Of a stretch of DNA of 64,000 nt, positions 29,212 to 38,115 are shown piece by piece. How positions within the stretch are numbered: position 1 is the first letter of the stretch; every line of letters starts with the position of its first letter. Source of the stretch: Nitrosospira sp. 56-18 (GTDB lineage: Bacteria; Pseudomonadota; Gammaproteobacteria; Burkholderiales; Nitrosomonadaceae); NCBI GenBank assembly GCA_001899235.1, contig MKVR01000007.1, positions 124,001 to 188,000 on the forward strand, read 5' to 3'. Below the pieces are notes generated by a model. It had not been told where the DNA came from. It saw nothing but the letters and a program-made list of their open reading frames with translations, and did not search any database. Made by a program: the position numbers and the translations under genes.

Positions 29212-29760
29212 ATGAATCTCGACAGAGTGACTTCCGGCCGCGACGTACCCAACGATTTCAACGTCATCGTGGAAATACCGATGAATGCCGACCCGATAAA
29301 ATATGAAGTCGACAAGGAAACCGGCGCCATGTTCGTCGACCGGTTCATGGCCACTTCGATGCACTACCCTTGCAATTATGGCTATATTCCCCATACCCTG
29401 TCGAAGGACGGCGACCCGGTCGATGTCCTGGTCATTTCACCGGTGCCCCTGATTTCCGGGGTGGTGGTGCGCTGCAGGGCTCTCGGGATGCTGAAAATGA
29501 CCGATGAGGCCGGTGAGGATGCCAAGGTATTGGCAGTTCCTATCGACAAGCTGTGCGGTCTCTATCGCAAGAAAAAATCCTATGACGACTTTCCCGAACT
29601 GATCCTCTCGCAAATAGCCCATTTCTTCGCTCACTACAAGGATCTGGAAATGGGCAAATGGGTAAAAATAACCGGCTGGGTCGGCATCAAGGACGCCAAG
29701 GCGGAAATCATGGGAGGAGTCAAACGCTACAACTCGGCAAAAAAGAAACCGATGTTCTGA
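29212..29760 (+). CDS. ppa: Inorganic pyrophosphatase
   Basis: Soluble family I enzyme hydrolysing PPi. 182 residues with [48 protein letters not shown] (metal Asp residues), [13 protein letters not shown] and [13 protein letters not shown]. The start [16 protein letters not shown] fits the family. A TATAAT at 29169-29174 lies about 40 bases upstream. Confidence 0.95.
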   Translation: MNLDRVTSGRDVPNDFNVIVEIPMNADPIKYEVDKETGAMFVDRFMATSMHYPCNYGYIPHTLSKDGDPVDVLVISPVPLISGVVVRCRALGMLKMTDEAGEDAKVLAVPIDKLCGLYRKKKSYDDFPELILSQIAHFFAHYKDLEMGKWVKITGWVGIKDAKAEIMGGVKRYNSAKKKPMF

Positions 29761-29853
29761 TCGCCACGGCAGCATGGCGCAAACGCGCGGCCCATCGAGG
29801 CGTGAAATCCGTGGATCGGCAGCCCGATTCCCAGTGCAATAAACAAGCGATAA

Positions 29854-30459
29854 ATGGCCTGGCTTGAACGCATCATACTGGCGGGGGAACTGGTAACCCT
29901 CCATCCTCTCGAAAGGGACCACATCGAGCCCTTGAAGACTGCCGTGGCCGACGGGGAATTGTGGAAGCTCTGGTTTGCCAGTGTTCCCTCCCCGCAGCGG
30001 ATGGAAAGCTATGTGAATGGCGCCATTGATGAAGCAAAAAAAGGGAATGCGGCATTTGCCGTTTCTCTCAATAAAACAGGTACGATTGTCGGTACCACGC
30101 GCTTCTACAACGTGGATGAAGCAAATAAAAGACCGATGCTGGGCTACACTTGGTATGCAAAGTCCGCTTGTAAAACCGGCGTAAATACTGAAAGCAAACT
30201 GCTTTTGCTCCGGTATGCCTTCGAGCAGAAGGACGCGATAGCGGTGGAATTCAGGACGCACTATTTCAACCAGGTTTCCAGGGCGGCCATCGAAAGGCTG
30301 GGGGCCAAACAGGATGGCATTTTGCGCAACCACCAAAGGATGCCCGATGGTTCGATTCGGGACACGGTGGTGTATTCGATACTTCAGCATGAATGGCCGG
30401 CGGTCAGAAGCCATTTATTGAGCAGGCTTGCCAGCAACAGGGATATCGGGGAAGGATAG
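29854..30459 (+). CDS. GNAT-family N-acetyltransferase (RimJ/RimL-like)
   Basis: 201 residues. The order GELVTLHPLERDHIEPL, TIVGTTRFYNVDEANKRPMLGYTWY, then KLLLLRYAFEQKDAIAVEFRTHYFNQVSRAAIERLGAKQDGILRNH matches GNATs of the RimJ/RimL group that acetylate protein or small-molecule amines. The substrate is unknown. It follows ppa by 94 bases on the same strand. Confidence 0.83.
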   Translation: MAWLERIILAGELVTLHPLERDHIEPLKTAVADGELWKLWFASVPSPQRMESYVNGAIDEAKKGNAAFAVSLNKTGTIVGTTRFYNVDEANKRPMLGYTWYAKSACKTGVNTESKLLLLRYAFEQKDAIAVEFRTHYFNQVSRAAIERLGAKQDGILRNHQRMPDGSIRDTVVYSILQHEWPAVRSHLLSRLASNRDIGEG

Positions 30460-30616
30460 CCCGATTTTCAGTGCCAGTCGTGGGCTGCGTGGCGCATCCG
30501 TCGGCGCCTGGAAAAGGAACTTCAAAAGCTGGCACCCTCCAATCTGTTGCAATCTGTTATTGACCCATCATTCATCGCTGTTTGAAGCAATCTGGAAACG
30601 GAAGCATGGAGAAATC

Positions 30617-31366
30617 ATGAGCAATGACGAACCTCTCGAAGGGAGCATGAGCCGGCGCCGGATGCTTGCCCTGCTCGGACTGACTGGAATGAATATGCTC
30701 GCCGGCTATTCGCCTCCTGTTCTGGCGAGCAGGGAAACCAGGGGAAGCACGCTGGGATGCATTGTTACACCCCAGCAAACGGAGGGTCCTTATTTCGTTG
30801 ACGAACGCTTGCGGCGTGCCGACATCCGTTCCGATCCTTCCGACGGATCAGTGAAAGAAGGTCTGCCGCTCACTCTGGAGATCGGTGTGTTCGGCGTGGG
30901 TGCCGTGGACAGGTCCGCCTGCAAGCCTCTCTCGGGCGCCATGGTGGATATCTGGCAATGCGACGCACAGGGTATTTATTCCGACGTCGTGGATGAGGGA
31001 TTCAATACCGTCGGCAGGAAATTCCTTCGCGGATACCAGGTAACGGATGCGGACGGCGGGGTCCGGTTTGTCACGATTTACCCGGGCTGGTATCCCGGCA
31101 GGACGCCTCATATTCATTTCAAGATTCGAACCGGCCCGGGATATGCGCAAGCTCATGAGTTTACCTCCCAGTTTTACTTCGATGACAGAACTTCCGATTC
31201 CGTGTTCGCACGGCAACCCTATGCCCGCCGGGCAGAGCGGCGGCCACGGACAAGAAATGAAGATGACGGCATCTTCCGGCGCGGCGGAAGCCAGCTCATC
31301 CTTGCCCTTGCCGAAACGCAGACTGGCTATTCCGCGCGATTCGATGTCGGTCTCGACATGAAATGA
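30617..31366 (+). CDS. Intradiol ring-cleavage dioxygenase-like protein with Tat signal
   Basis: 249 residues. The N-terminus carries a twin-arginine motif (MSRRRMLALLGLTGMNMLAG), so export folded through Tat is likely. The core has TPQQTEGPYFVDE, GAMVDIWQCDAQGIYSD and TIYPGWYPGRTPHIHFK, holding the Tyr and His residues that bind Fe3+ in catechol and protocatechuate dioxygenases. No aromatic-degradation operon surrounds it, so the substrate is uncertain. The start at 30617 places the Tat motif near the N-terminus. Confidence 0.82.
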   Translation: MSNDEPLEGSMSRRRMLALLGLTGMNMLAGYSPPVLASRETRGSTLGCIVTPQQTEGPYFVDERLRRADIRSDPSDGSVKEGLPLTLEIGVFGVGAVDRSACKPLSGAMVDIWQCDAQGIYSDVVDEGFNTVGRKFLRGYQVTDADGGVRFVTIYPGWYPGRTPHIHFKIRTGPGYAQAHEFTSQFYFDDRTSDSVFARQPYARRAERRPRTRNEDDGIFRRGGSQLILALAETQTGYSARFDVGLDMK

Positions 31367-31397
31367 ATCCGAAAAGATGAGCGTCGGGCAGGGCCGG

Positions 31398-33782
31398 TCA
31401 GGCGAGCTTGAATTCCGAACCCGTGCGAGCGGAAATCCGCTGCCCGAGTGCCGCCTCGATCGCATCGTCCACGGTTTCAAGAAAAACGAATTCCAAAGTA
31501 GCCTGGGTGGCTTCAGGCACCTCGTGCAGATCTTTCCGGTTCCGCGCGGGCAATAACACCTTGCGAAGACCGGCGCGTTGCGCAGCCAGCACTTTTTCCT
31601 TGATTCCACCGACGGGCAGCACCAGTCCACGCAAACTGATCTCGCCAGTCATCGCTACGTCGTGATGCACCGGCCGATCGGCAAAAAGCGATGCAAGCGC
31701 GACAAACATCGCTACGCCCGCGCTGGGACCGTCTTTCGGAATAGCGCCTGCGGGCACGTGCACATGCAGGTCTATCCCCTCGAAAGCCAAGGGAGGAATG
31801 CGCAAATCATCCGCCCGGCCCTTGACCAGCGTCAGCGCCGCCTGCGCGCTTTCCTTCATCACGCCGCCCAGTTGTCCGGTCAGGATCAGCCGTCCGGTAC
31901 CGCGGACTCGCGTCGCTTCGATGAAGAGAATGTCCCCTCCCACGGGGGTCCACGCAAGACCGGTCGCCACCCCCGGCAGACTCGCCCGCAGTCCCGTTTC
32001 ATGCTCGAACTTCGCAGGGCCGAGAATCGCTTCGAGATCCTCGTCATCCACATTTACCTGCAGGCGCTCGCCATCCGCGATGCGCATTGTTGCATGCCGC
32101 ATGACACGTCCGATCTCGCGTTCCAACTGCCTTACTCCAGCCTCGCGGGTATGATTCGCGATGATGCCGTTTATTGCCCCGGCCGAGATGATGCACTGCT
32201 CTTCCTTGAGTCCATTGGCTTCACGCTGGCGGCCTAGCAGATAGCGCAATGCGATCTGCAGCTTTTCCTCCCGGGTATATCCCGGCAGGTCGATGATCTC
32301 CATGCGGTCGCGTACCGGCGGCGGCACATTATCGATGACATTCGCAGTGGCGATAAAAACGACCCGGCTCAGGTCGAATGGCACGCCCAGGTAATTGTCC
32401 CTGAATGTCGAATTCTGCTCCGGATCGAGCACCTCGAGCAGCGCGGCCGAGGGATCGCCATGAAGGCTCGCGGACATCTTGTCGACCTCGTCCAGCATCA
32501 TCACGCAATTTCGCGCGCCTGCCTTGCGCAGGCTCTGCACGATGTTTCCCGGCATCGCACCGATGTAGGTGCGCCGGTGCCCGCGCATTTCGGCCTCATC
32601 GTGAACCCCGCCCAGCGACACGCGCACGAACGGGCGTTGCAGCGCCCGTGCGATGCTCTGGCCCAGCGATGTCTTGCCGACGCCGGGCGGCCCGACGAAA
32701 CAAAGGATGGGCGCCCTCCCCTGTGGTCTCAGTTTTTGCACGGCGAGAAACTCGACAATGCGTTGCTTGACGCGCTCAAGCCCGAAATGATCGGCATCGA
32801 GGATTGCACGTGCCGCCTTCAGGTCTATCGGCATGTCTTCCGGCAGCCGCCAGGGCAACTCTGCCATCCACTCCAGGTAAGTGTGAAGCATGGAATACTC
32901 GCTCGAAGCAGGCGGCATGCGTTGCAGCCGCTGCAATTCCTTGCGGGCCTGGGCTTCGATTTCGTCAGGCATGCCAGCCTCACCGATCGCTTGACTCAAC
33001 TGCTCTATTTCCTGATCGTCGCTATCGGACTCGCCCAATTCCTTCTGTATCGTCTTGAGTTGCTCACGCAGCAAAAACTTGCGTTCGCGATCTTCCAGGT
33101 TCTCCTTGGTGCGCGCACCAATCTCCTGCGACAACCGGAGCACCTCGATGCGCCGCGAAAGGATCTCCAGTACTTTTTTCAACCGCTCCTCCGCGCCGAT
33201 CGTTTCGAGCAGCATCTGCTTCTCGCTCACCTCGGTATCCAGCAGGCTGGCTACGATGTCCGCCAGTTGCGAGGGCGCCCTGGTAGCCTGCAGCGCATGC
33301 GCAAGCTCTGCTGGCACGCCCGGCAGCAATGAGAGGATTTCCACCGTGCGCTCGCGCAATTGCATCCCGAGCGCCTCGGCTTCCGTGGATACCTCGGCCG
33401 GGTCGCCGATACGCCGGATGCGGGCCGCAAGAAATGGGTAACCTCCAACCGGTTCCTCGATGCCAAATCTTTCCACGCCCTGGCAAACCGCGTGGCGCAG
33501 GCCATCTGCGGAACTGAGATACCGGACGATGTTGACTACGGTACCCATGCCGAACAATGCGTGGAGATCCGGATCGTCGATAGCAGGGTCCCTTTGCAGA
33601 ACTATCCCGATCTGGGCGCTCGAATCCAGTGCGTACTCCACCGCGGCAATGGATTTCGCGCGGCCCACCGTGATGGGCATCAGCACATGCGGAAACAACA
33701 CCACGTTGCGCATGGGGACGAGGGCGATCACATCAGGGGGCAATACGAGCTTGGCTGCGACGAGCTGGCTAGATTTTTCCAT
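31398..33782 (-). CDS. lon: ATP-dependent Lon protease
   Basis: 794-residue cytosolic AAA+ protease. N-terminal LON domain begins VIALVPMRNVVLFPHVLMPITVGR; P-loop FVGPPGVGKTS at about 358-368; Walker B VMMLDEVDKM; the protease domain has the catalytic Ser in IPKDGPSAG (about 685) and Lys in GGIKEKVLAA (about 727). The usual clpP-clpX neighbours are absent, so this may be a second Lon copy; the rest of the genome would decide. ATG at 33782 with AAGAGGAATGGC upstream. Confidence 0.94.
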   Translation of the reverse strand: MEKSSQLVAAKLVLPPDVIALVPMRNVVLFPHVLMPITVGRAKSIAAVEYALDSSAQIGIVLQRDPAIDDPDLHALFGMGTVVNIVRYLSSADGLRHAVCQGVERFGIEEPVGGYPFLAARIRRIGDPAEVSTEAEALGMQLRERTVEILSLLPGVPAELAHALQATRAPSQLADIVASLLDTEVSEKQMLLETIGAEERLKKVLEILSRRIEVLRLSQEIGARTKENLEDRERKFLLREQLKTIQKELGESDSDDQEIEQLSQAIGEAGMPDEIEAQARKELQRLQRMPPASSEYSMLHTYLEWMAELPWRLPEDMPIDLKAARAILDADHFGLERVKQRIVEFLAVQKLRPQGRAPILCFVGPPGVGKTSLGQSIARALQRPFVRVSLGGVHDEAEMRGHRRTYIGAMPGNIVQSLRKAGARNCVMMLDEVDKMSASLHGDPSAALLEVLDPEQNSTFRDNYLGVPFDLSRVVFIATANVIDNVPPPVRDRMEIIDLPGYTREEKLQIALRYLLGRQREANGLKEEQCIISAGAINGIIANHTREAGVRQLEREIGRVMRHATMRIADGERLQVNVDDEDLEAILGPAKFEHETGLRASLPGVATGLAWTPVGGDILFIEATRVRGTGRLILTGQLGGVMKESAQAALTLVKGRADDLRIPPLAFEGIDLHVHVPAGAIPKDGPSAGVAMFVALASLFADRPVHHDVAMTGEISLRGLVLPVGGIKEKVLAAQRAGLRKVLLPARNRKDLHEVPEATQATLEFVFLETVDDAIEAALGQRISARTGSEFKLA

Positions 33783-33936
33783 GCCATTCCTCTTGGAAAG
33801 CGCTGAATCTGGTTGACAGACCGGCCGGGAAGCCTCTGATCGCCCGGCCTCGCTGCATGGCGTTGCGCATCGCGCCAGTGCCGCCGTCCGCGAAACGGAC
33901 GCGGGACAGGGCCGCGCAGAAAGGATCTCTTTTTTC

Positions 33937-33964
33937 AGTCTAGCACGAGCAGTACGAACTTCAA
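33937..33964 (-). promoter_or_regulatory. Probable sigma-70 promoter of lon
   Basis: On the minus strand TTGAAG, 16-base spacer, TAGACT. A CGTCCG-cgaaa-CGGACG hairpin (about 33886-33902) lies between it and the gene. No clear heat-shock promoter was found. Confidence 0.45.
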
Positions 33965-34142
33965 TCGACTTCGTGCCGCCGCTATTCGTTTCCGTTTCAT
34001 CCAGGCCGACATGGTCCCGCAGTCCCGCCTTCAACCGGGAAATATGCCGGCATTGTGCGGCGCGTGTGGATTGACTACAATGAATTCACGCAGCCATTTC
34101 CCCGGCGCCAACTTTCACGGCAAACTTCTCGCAGAGAATCAA

Positions 34143-34451
34143 GTGAGCAGATACCTGGTACAACTCGACTTCATTTCCTTCATCAAGTTCAGCTCGCTGT
34201 CGTTCTGTTGCGCCAACACATTATTTTCTCCCTTGAACGCCTTCTATACGTTCCAGAGCGGCGGCATGGGCAAGGCGCTGCTCGTGCTTCTCCTGGCGCC
34301 GTTTGCCGGCCTGCTGCTGGGCGTGTTCTTTGGCGTGCTCGCATTTCCCCTTTATACTTATCTGACCACCCGCAGCCAGTTTCTTGCAGCGCTTTCCGGC
34401 AGGTTCAAGGAAGTGCCGCGCGAAACGGAGCAAGCGGCCGGGGATGAATAG
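34143..34451 (+). CDS. Small membrane protein of unknown function
   Basis: About 102 residues if GTG 34143 is used (VSRYLVQLDFISFIKFSS); an ATG at 34080 would add 21 residues. One strong membrane helix (GKALLVLLLAPFAGLLLGVFFGVLAFPLYTYL), a preceding hydrophobic stretch (FSSLSFCCANTLF) and a charged C-terminal tail (GRFKEVPRETEQAAGDE). No family recognised. It is followed closely by a cupin gene. Confidence 0.5.
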   Translation: MSRYLVQLDFISFIKFSSLSFCCANTLFSPLNAFYTFQSGGMGKALLVLLLAPFAGLLLGVFFGVLAFPLYTYLTTRSQFLAALSGRFKEVPRETEQAAGDE

Positions 34452-34476
34452 CCATTAGGGCTTGGAGGATTTTCCT

Positions 34477-34836
34477 GTGAAGATGAAAGCGACGGTCGAA
34501 GAAGTCGTTTCCCGTATTCCCGGTCCCGCGACGCCGGAATGGCCCATGGGCGAGCCCTTTGCCGTAGCGCTGGCGCATGGGAGCATGTCGGTCGAGTATT
34601 ACGCTCCGAAAGGCCATGATCCGCAAACACCACATGAACAGGATGAAATTTATTTCATCCATCGAGGAACAGGCGAGCTCGTAATCGATGGCGACCGTTA
34701 TCCATTCAAGGCAGGCGATTGCCTGTTCGTTGCGGCCAATATCGCACATCGCTTCGAAAATTTCTCCGGCGACTTCGGAACGTGGGTCGTCTTCTGGGGA
34801 CCGAAGGGCGGAGAGGAGCATGGTGAAAAGGCATGA
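34477..34836 (+). CDS. Single-domain cupin protein
   Basis: About 119 residues. The cupin motifs are present: PHEQDEIYFIHRGTGELVIDG (motif 1, His and Glu metal ligands) and FVAANIAHRFENFSGDF (motif 2, His). GTG 34477 is chosen because GGAGG lies eight bases upstream; ATG 34483 is an alternative. A metal-dependent sugar isomerase or sensory role is possible; the ligand is unknown. Confidence 0.8.
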   Translation: MKMKATVEEVVSRIPGPATPEWPMGEPFAVALAHGSMSVEYYAPKGHDPQTPHEQDEIYFIHRGTGELVIDGDRYPFKAGDCLFVAANIAHRFENFSGDFGTWVVFWGPKGGEEHGEKA

Positions 34837-34965
34837 TGCCGCACTTGCCTTTTTTGACGAGCATAATTAACATGAATTATCAATTGGGGACCTAGCAGCC
34901 TCCCCATTCAAGACGCTTAGCGTCCAAGGCCTGCTCCATCTTGGTTTGAACCTGGAGGAGAGCAC

Positions 34966-36351
34966 ATGGACGTACCAGGCGAAGGCGATACCGTAGTCAA
35001 TTCAGATATTTCCCCTCCCGTTACGCTTGCGCAAGCCACCTTCTATTGGCTGAAGCTCGGATTCATAAGTTTTGGCGGTCCAGCGGGCCAGATTGCGATC
35101 ATGCATCACGATCTGGTCGAAAAAAAACGCTGGATTTCCGAAAACCGCTTTCTGCACGCCTTGAATTATTGCATGGTCCTGCCCGGCCCTGAAGCGCAGC
35201 AGCTCGCTACCTATATCGGCTGGCTCATGCATCGCACTGCCGGCGGCCTTCTCGCAGGCACGCTCTTCGTATTGCCGTCTTTTTTCATTCTGGTGGGGCT
35301 TACGTGGGTTTACATGGCTTATGGCTCGGTTCCTGCGATTGCCGGCATGCTGTATGGCTTCAAGCCCGCTGTAGTAGCCATTGTTCTATTCGCCGCTTAC
35401 CGGATAGGGTCTCGCGTCCTGAAAAATGCCGTCACCTGGGGTATTGCCGGACTGGCATTCCTCGCCATCTTTGTTTTTGAATTACCGTTTCCCGTTATCG
35501 TGCTGGCCGCAGGGCTGATTGGGTATTTGGCCGGGCGCACCGCGCCACACCATTTCAAAACAGCAGACGGACAGGATGCTGCTGAAAAAAAACTGGAGAG
35601 TGCATGGATTGGCGACCATACACCGATACCACCGCATGCTTTATTCAGCAAGGCAAAGTTTATTCACGTAGCAGCCACAGGGCTTGCCATCTGGGGAATC
35701 GTCATGGGCAGCCTTTTCCTCAGCTTTGGCTGGGATAGCACATTCACCCGAATTGGCTGGTTCTTCACCAAAGCTGCCTTGCTTACTTTTGGCGGAGCCT
35801 ATGCTGTTTTACCGTACATTTATCAAGGTGCAGTAGAGCATTACCAGTGGCTCACGCCGATCCAGATGATTGATGGGCTCGCCCTTGGCGAAACCACGCC
35901 CGGCCCTCTCATCATGGTGGTTACGTTCGTCGGCTTTGTAAGCGGTTGGACCAAGGCGCTATTCGGTCCGGACGCATTATTCGTATCGGCTTTTATCGCC
36001 TCCACTATCGCCACTTTTTTTACATTTTTGCCGAGTTTTGTTTTCATTCTTCTCGGTGGTCCTTTTATCGAAACCACGCATGGCAATCTGAAACTGACAT
36101 CCCCGCTTACCGGGATTACCGCTGCGGTAGTAGGGATTATCGCCAATCTCGCCTTATTTTTCGCTTACCATGTTTTCCGGCCATCCGGAGCCGTCAGTGT
36201 GGATTGGCTTTCCGTCTTGCTTGCCGCTATCGCAATGATTGCTTTATTTCGCTTCAAGGTTGGAGTCATTCCAGTCATTCTGGGCTGCGGCATCATCGGT
36301 ATGGTGCTGATGCAGTTCGCTCCTTCCATGATTATTTTCAACCTGGTTTAG
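34966..36351 (+). CDS. chrA: Chromate transporter ChrA (long form)
   Basis: 461-residue membrane protein built of two homologous halves: FYWLKLGFISFGGPAGQIAIMH with LNYCMVLPGPEAQQLATYIGW in the first, and GWFFTKAALLTFGGAYAVLPYIYQGA with GLALGETTPGPLIMVVTFVGF in the second. These are the CHR-domain signatures of efflux proteins that use the proton-motive force to expel chromate. A good SD (GGAGGAGAGC) precedes the ATG. It is followed by a DUF1259 gene, a pairing seen in other proteobacteria. Confidence 0.92.
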   Translation: MDVPGEGDTVVNSDISPPVTLAQATFYWLKLGFISFGGPAGQIAIMHHDLVEKKRWISENRFLHALNYCMVLPGPEAQQLATYIGWLMHRTAGGLLAGTLFVLPSFFILVGLTWVYMAYGSVPAIAGMLYGFKPAVVAIVLFAAYRIGSRVLKNAVTWGIAGLAFLAIFVFELPFPVIVLAAGLIGYLAGRTAPHHFKTADGQDAAEKKLESAWIGDHTPIPPHALFSKAKFIHVAATGLAIWGIVMGSLFLSFGWDSTFTRIGWFFTKAALLTFGGAYAVLPYIYQGAVEHYQWLTPIQMIDGLALGETTPGPLIMVVTFVGFVSGWTKALFGPDALFVSAFIASTIATFFTFLPSFVFILLGGPFIETTHGNLKLTSPLTGITAAVVGIIANLALFFAYHVFRPSGAVSVDWLSVLLAAIAMIALFRFKVGVIPVILGCGIIGMVLMQFAPSMIIFNLV

Positions 36352-36368
36352 CCAGAGGAGGAATCGCC

Positions 36369-37298
36369 ATGCTCTATTCTTCGGTTATCAAGCACGCTCT
36401 TGTTAGCGCTGCATGGGGGTTTATCATCGCGACCGCTCATGCAGCGGATACTTCGGCCACTTTCAATACGGCAGAGATCGAAAGATTGACGGGACTGAAG
36501 GGAGCATATTCCAAAGAAGAGAATGTTCTTAAAGTGTCGCAGCCGCGCACGGACGTAAATATACAGGTGGATAAATGGCCGATGCCTCCTTTCATGGGAT
36601 TGACTTCATGGGCTGCTTTTACTGCCTCTGCCATGGATGGGCAGGTGATGATGATGGGCGATACCGTGCTGTTCGAAGATGAAGTAAACCCGGTCATGAG
36701 CACTGCTTTTGAAGCGGGATTGGAAATCACCGCCTTGCATAACCATTTTTTCTATGACGAACCCAAGGTGTATTTCATGCACATCGGTGGCATGGGAGGC
36801 GCCGCGGAACTTGCAATAGGCGTCAGGAAGATTTATGACAAGATGGCTGAGATTCGCGCTGCACAGCCTATGCCCTCATCCCGGTTTCCCAAGACTACCC
36901 CGCTGGAGAACAAGATTTCCGCTCAGCCTCTGGAACAAATCCTGGGCATGAAAGGAACCTCAAAGGATGGCATGTTCAAGGTCACGATTGGCCGTCCTGC
37001 CACTGTCCATGGCGTCTCGATCGGAAAGGAAATGGGTATAAATACATGGGCAGCGTTTGCGGGTACGGACAGCGGGGCAGTGGTCGATGGAGATTTCGCC
37101 ATGCTTGCCGATGAAATGCAGGCTGTCTTGAGAACGATGCGGGCGGGCGGCATGAATATTGTGGCGATTCATCAACATATGGCGCATGACAACCCGCATT
37201 ATTTTTTCATGCACTATTGGGGCAAGGGCGACGCGAAGGAGTTGGCAAAAACGATCAAAAAAGCATTGGATGCACAAAGGATGAATAATCCTCAGTGA
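36369..37298 (+). CDS. Exported DUF1259 (LppY/LpqO-like) protein
   Basis: 309 residues with a Sec signal peptide ending near AHAADT. Two copies of the DUF1259 fold: residues about 35-150 (GLKGAYSKEENVLKVSQPR ... ALHNHFFYDEPKVYFMHIGG) and about 185-300 (GMKGTSKDGMFKVTIGRP ... AIHQHMAHDNPHYFFMHYWG). The repeated His clusters suggest metal or oxyanion binding, but the biochemical function is unknown. It follows chrA by 17 bases, so co-transcription is likely. Confidence 0.83.
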   Translation: MLYSSVIKHALVSAAWGFIIATAHAADTSATFNTAEIERLTGLKGAYSKEENVLKVSQPRTDVNIQVDKWPMPPFMGLTSWAAFTASAMDGQVMMMGDTVLFEDEVNPVMSTAFEAGLEITALHNHFFYDEPKVYFMHIGGMGGAAELAIGVRKIYDKMAEIRAAQPMPSSRFPKTTPLENKISAQPLEQILGMKGTSKDGMFKVTIGRPATVHGVSIGKEMGINTWAAFAGTDSGAVVDGDFAMLADEMQAVLRTMRAGGMNIVAIHQHMAHDNPHYFFMHYWGKGDAKELAKTIKKALDAQRMNNPQ

Positions 37299-37491
37299 CA
37301 CAATCGCAAGCTCAACCCCGGCGGGCGCCTTGCTCTGCTGAGCACATTGATTGCTTGTGCAGCTTTGAAGATTGCGTTCCCGCCCTGATCATCCTGCAGG
37401 AAAACCTGAGCAAATCCTGCTCAGCGCAACGTCTTCGGATAACGTGCCTGCAGCCGCGCTGCAATCACGCAAGGCATCCGAAAAACAAATA

Positions 37492-37519
37492 TTGGCAGCA
37501 CCCTTTATAGGGGTATACA
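37492..37519 (+). promoter_or_regulatory. Candidate promoter of czcI/czcCBA
   Basis: TTGGCA (37492-37497), 16-base spacer, TATACA (37514-37519). The predicted transcript would begin only about five bases before the czcI ATG, so the leader would be nearly absent. No clear MerR-type dyad is seen. Confidence 0.4.
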
Positions 37520-37530
37520 ATTTCGGCGTC

Positions 37531-37902
37531 ATGAACATGCGCCGCCATATCAATTCGATCATGCTCTTATTGCTCATCAGCATGATGACCAACGCATTTG
37601 GCTGGGCGTTCAATGGCGAGGTATTTGCCCATGAGCTCGATCATGAGCATCATTTGCTTTCCCTGGATCCCACCGCCCATCTCGAAGCGCACCAGCGTGC
37701 CGCCAGCAATGACGAGGGGCATATGGATTCCGCCACGCACCTTTGCCTCCATGCGGCGGGGCAGTATCAACCCTTTTTCTTCATTCCTCCTCCGCTCGTC
37801 CCGGCGGTGGTGGGTGCGGAATCGCCAATTGCATTTCTTTCTGTCATCGTCCCCGAGTCCATTCCGGATTCGCCTCTTCATCCCCCTAAAGCATCCTTGT
37901 GA
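37531..37902 (+). CDS. czcI: CzcI-like His-rich periplasmic protein
   Basis: 123 residues: a signal peptide (MRRHINSIMLLLLISMMTNAFGWAF) and a His-rich segment (HELDHEHHLLSLDPTAHLEAHQ), then DSATHLCLHAAGQYQP. Small proteins of this kind precede czcCBA in Cupriavidus and relatives and are thought to act in regulation or metal binding. Starts at 37531 or 37537 are both possible. Its place just upstream of czcC is the main evidence. Confidence 0.65.
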   Translation: MNMRRHINSIMLLLLISMMTNAFGWAFNGEVFAHELDHEHHLLSLDPTAHLEAHQRAASNDEGHMDSATHLCLHAAGQYQPFFFIPPPLVPAVVGAESPIAFLSVIVPESIPDSPLHPPKASL

Positions 37903-38115
37903 ATCGATCGGTGGGTTGCGCTGGAAGCATCTGGCAGCATCCGGATGGTCCTGTCCGCCTGAGCTTCATCCAAGCTGCCTGAACTAGCGGGCTTCGTTCC
38001 TTGCGCCAACCTGCCGCGTTGTACTGACGTACAGCGCCATCCTTGCCTTGCTCTTTGCGCAATCGCAGCCGCCCGGCTGCAGATGGGATGACGCACCACC
38101 TTCGCGGAGGATTTC

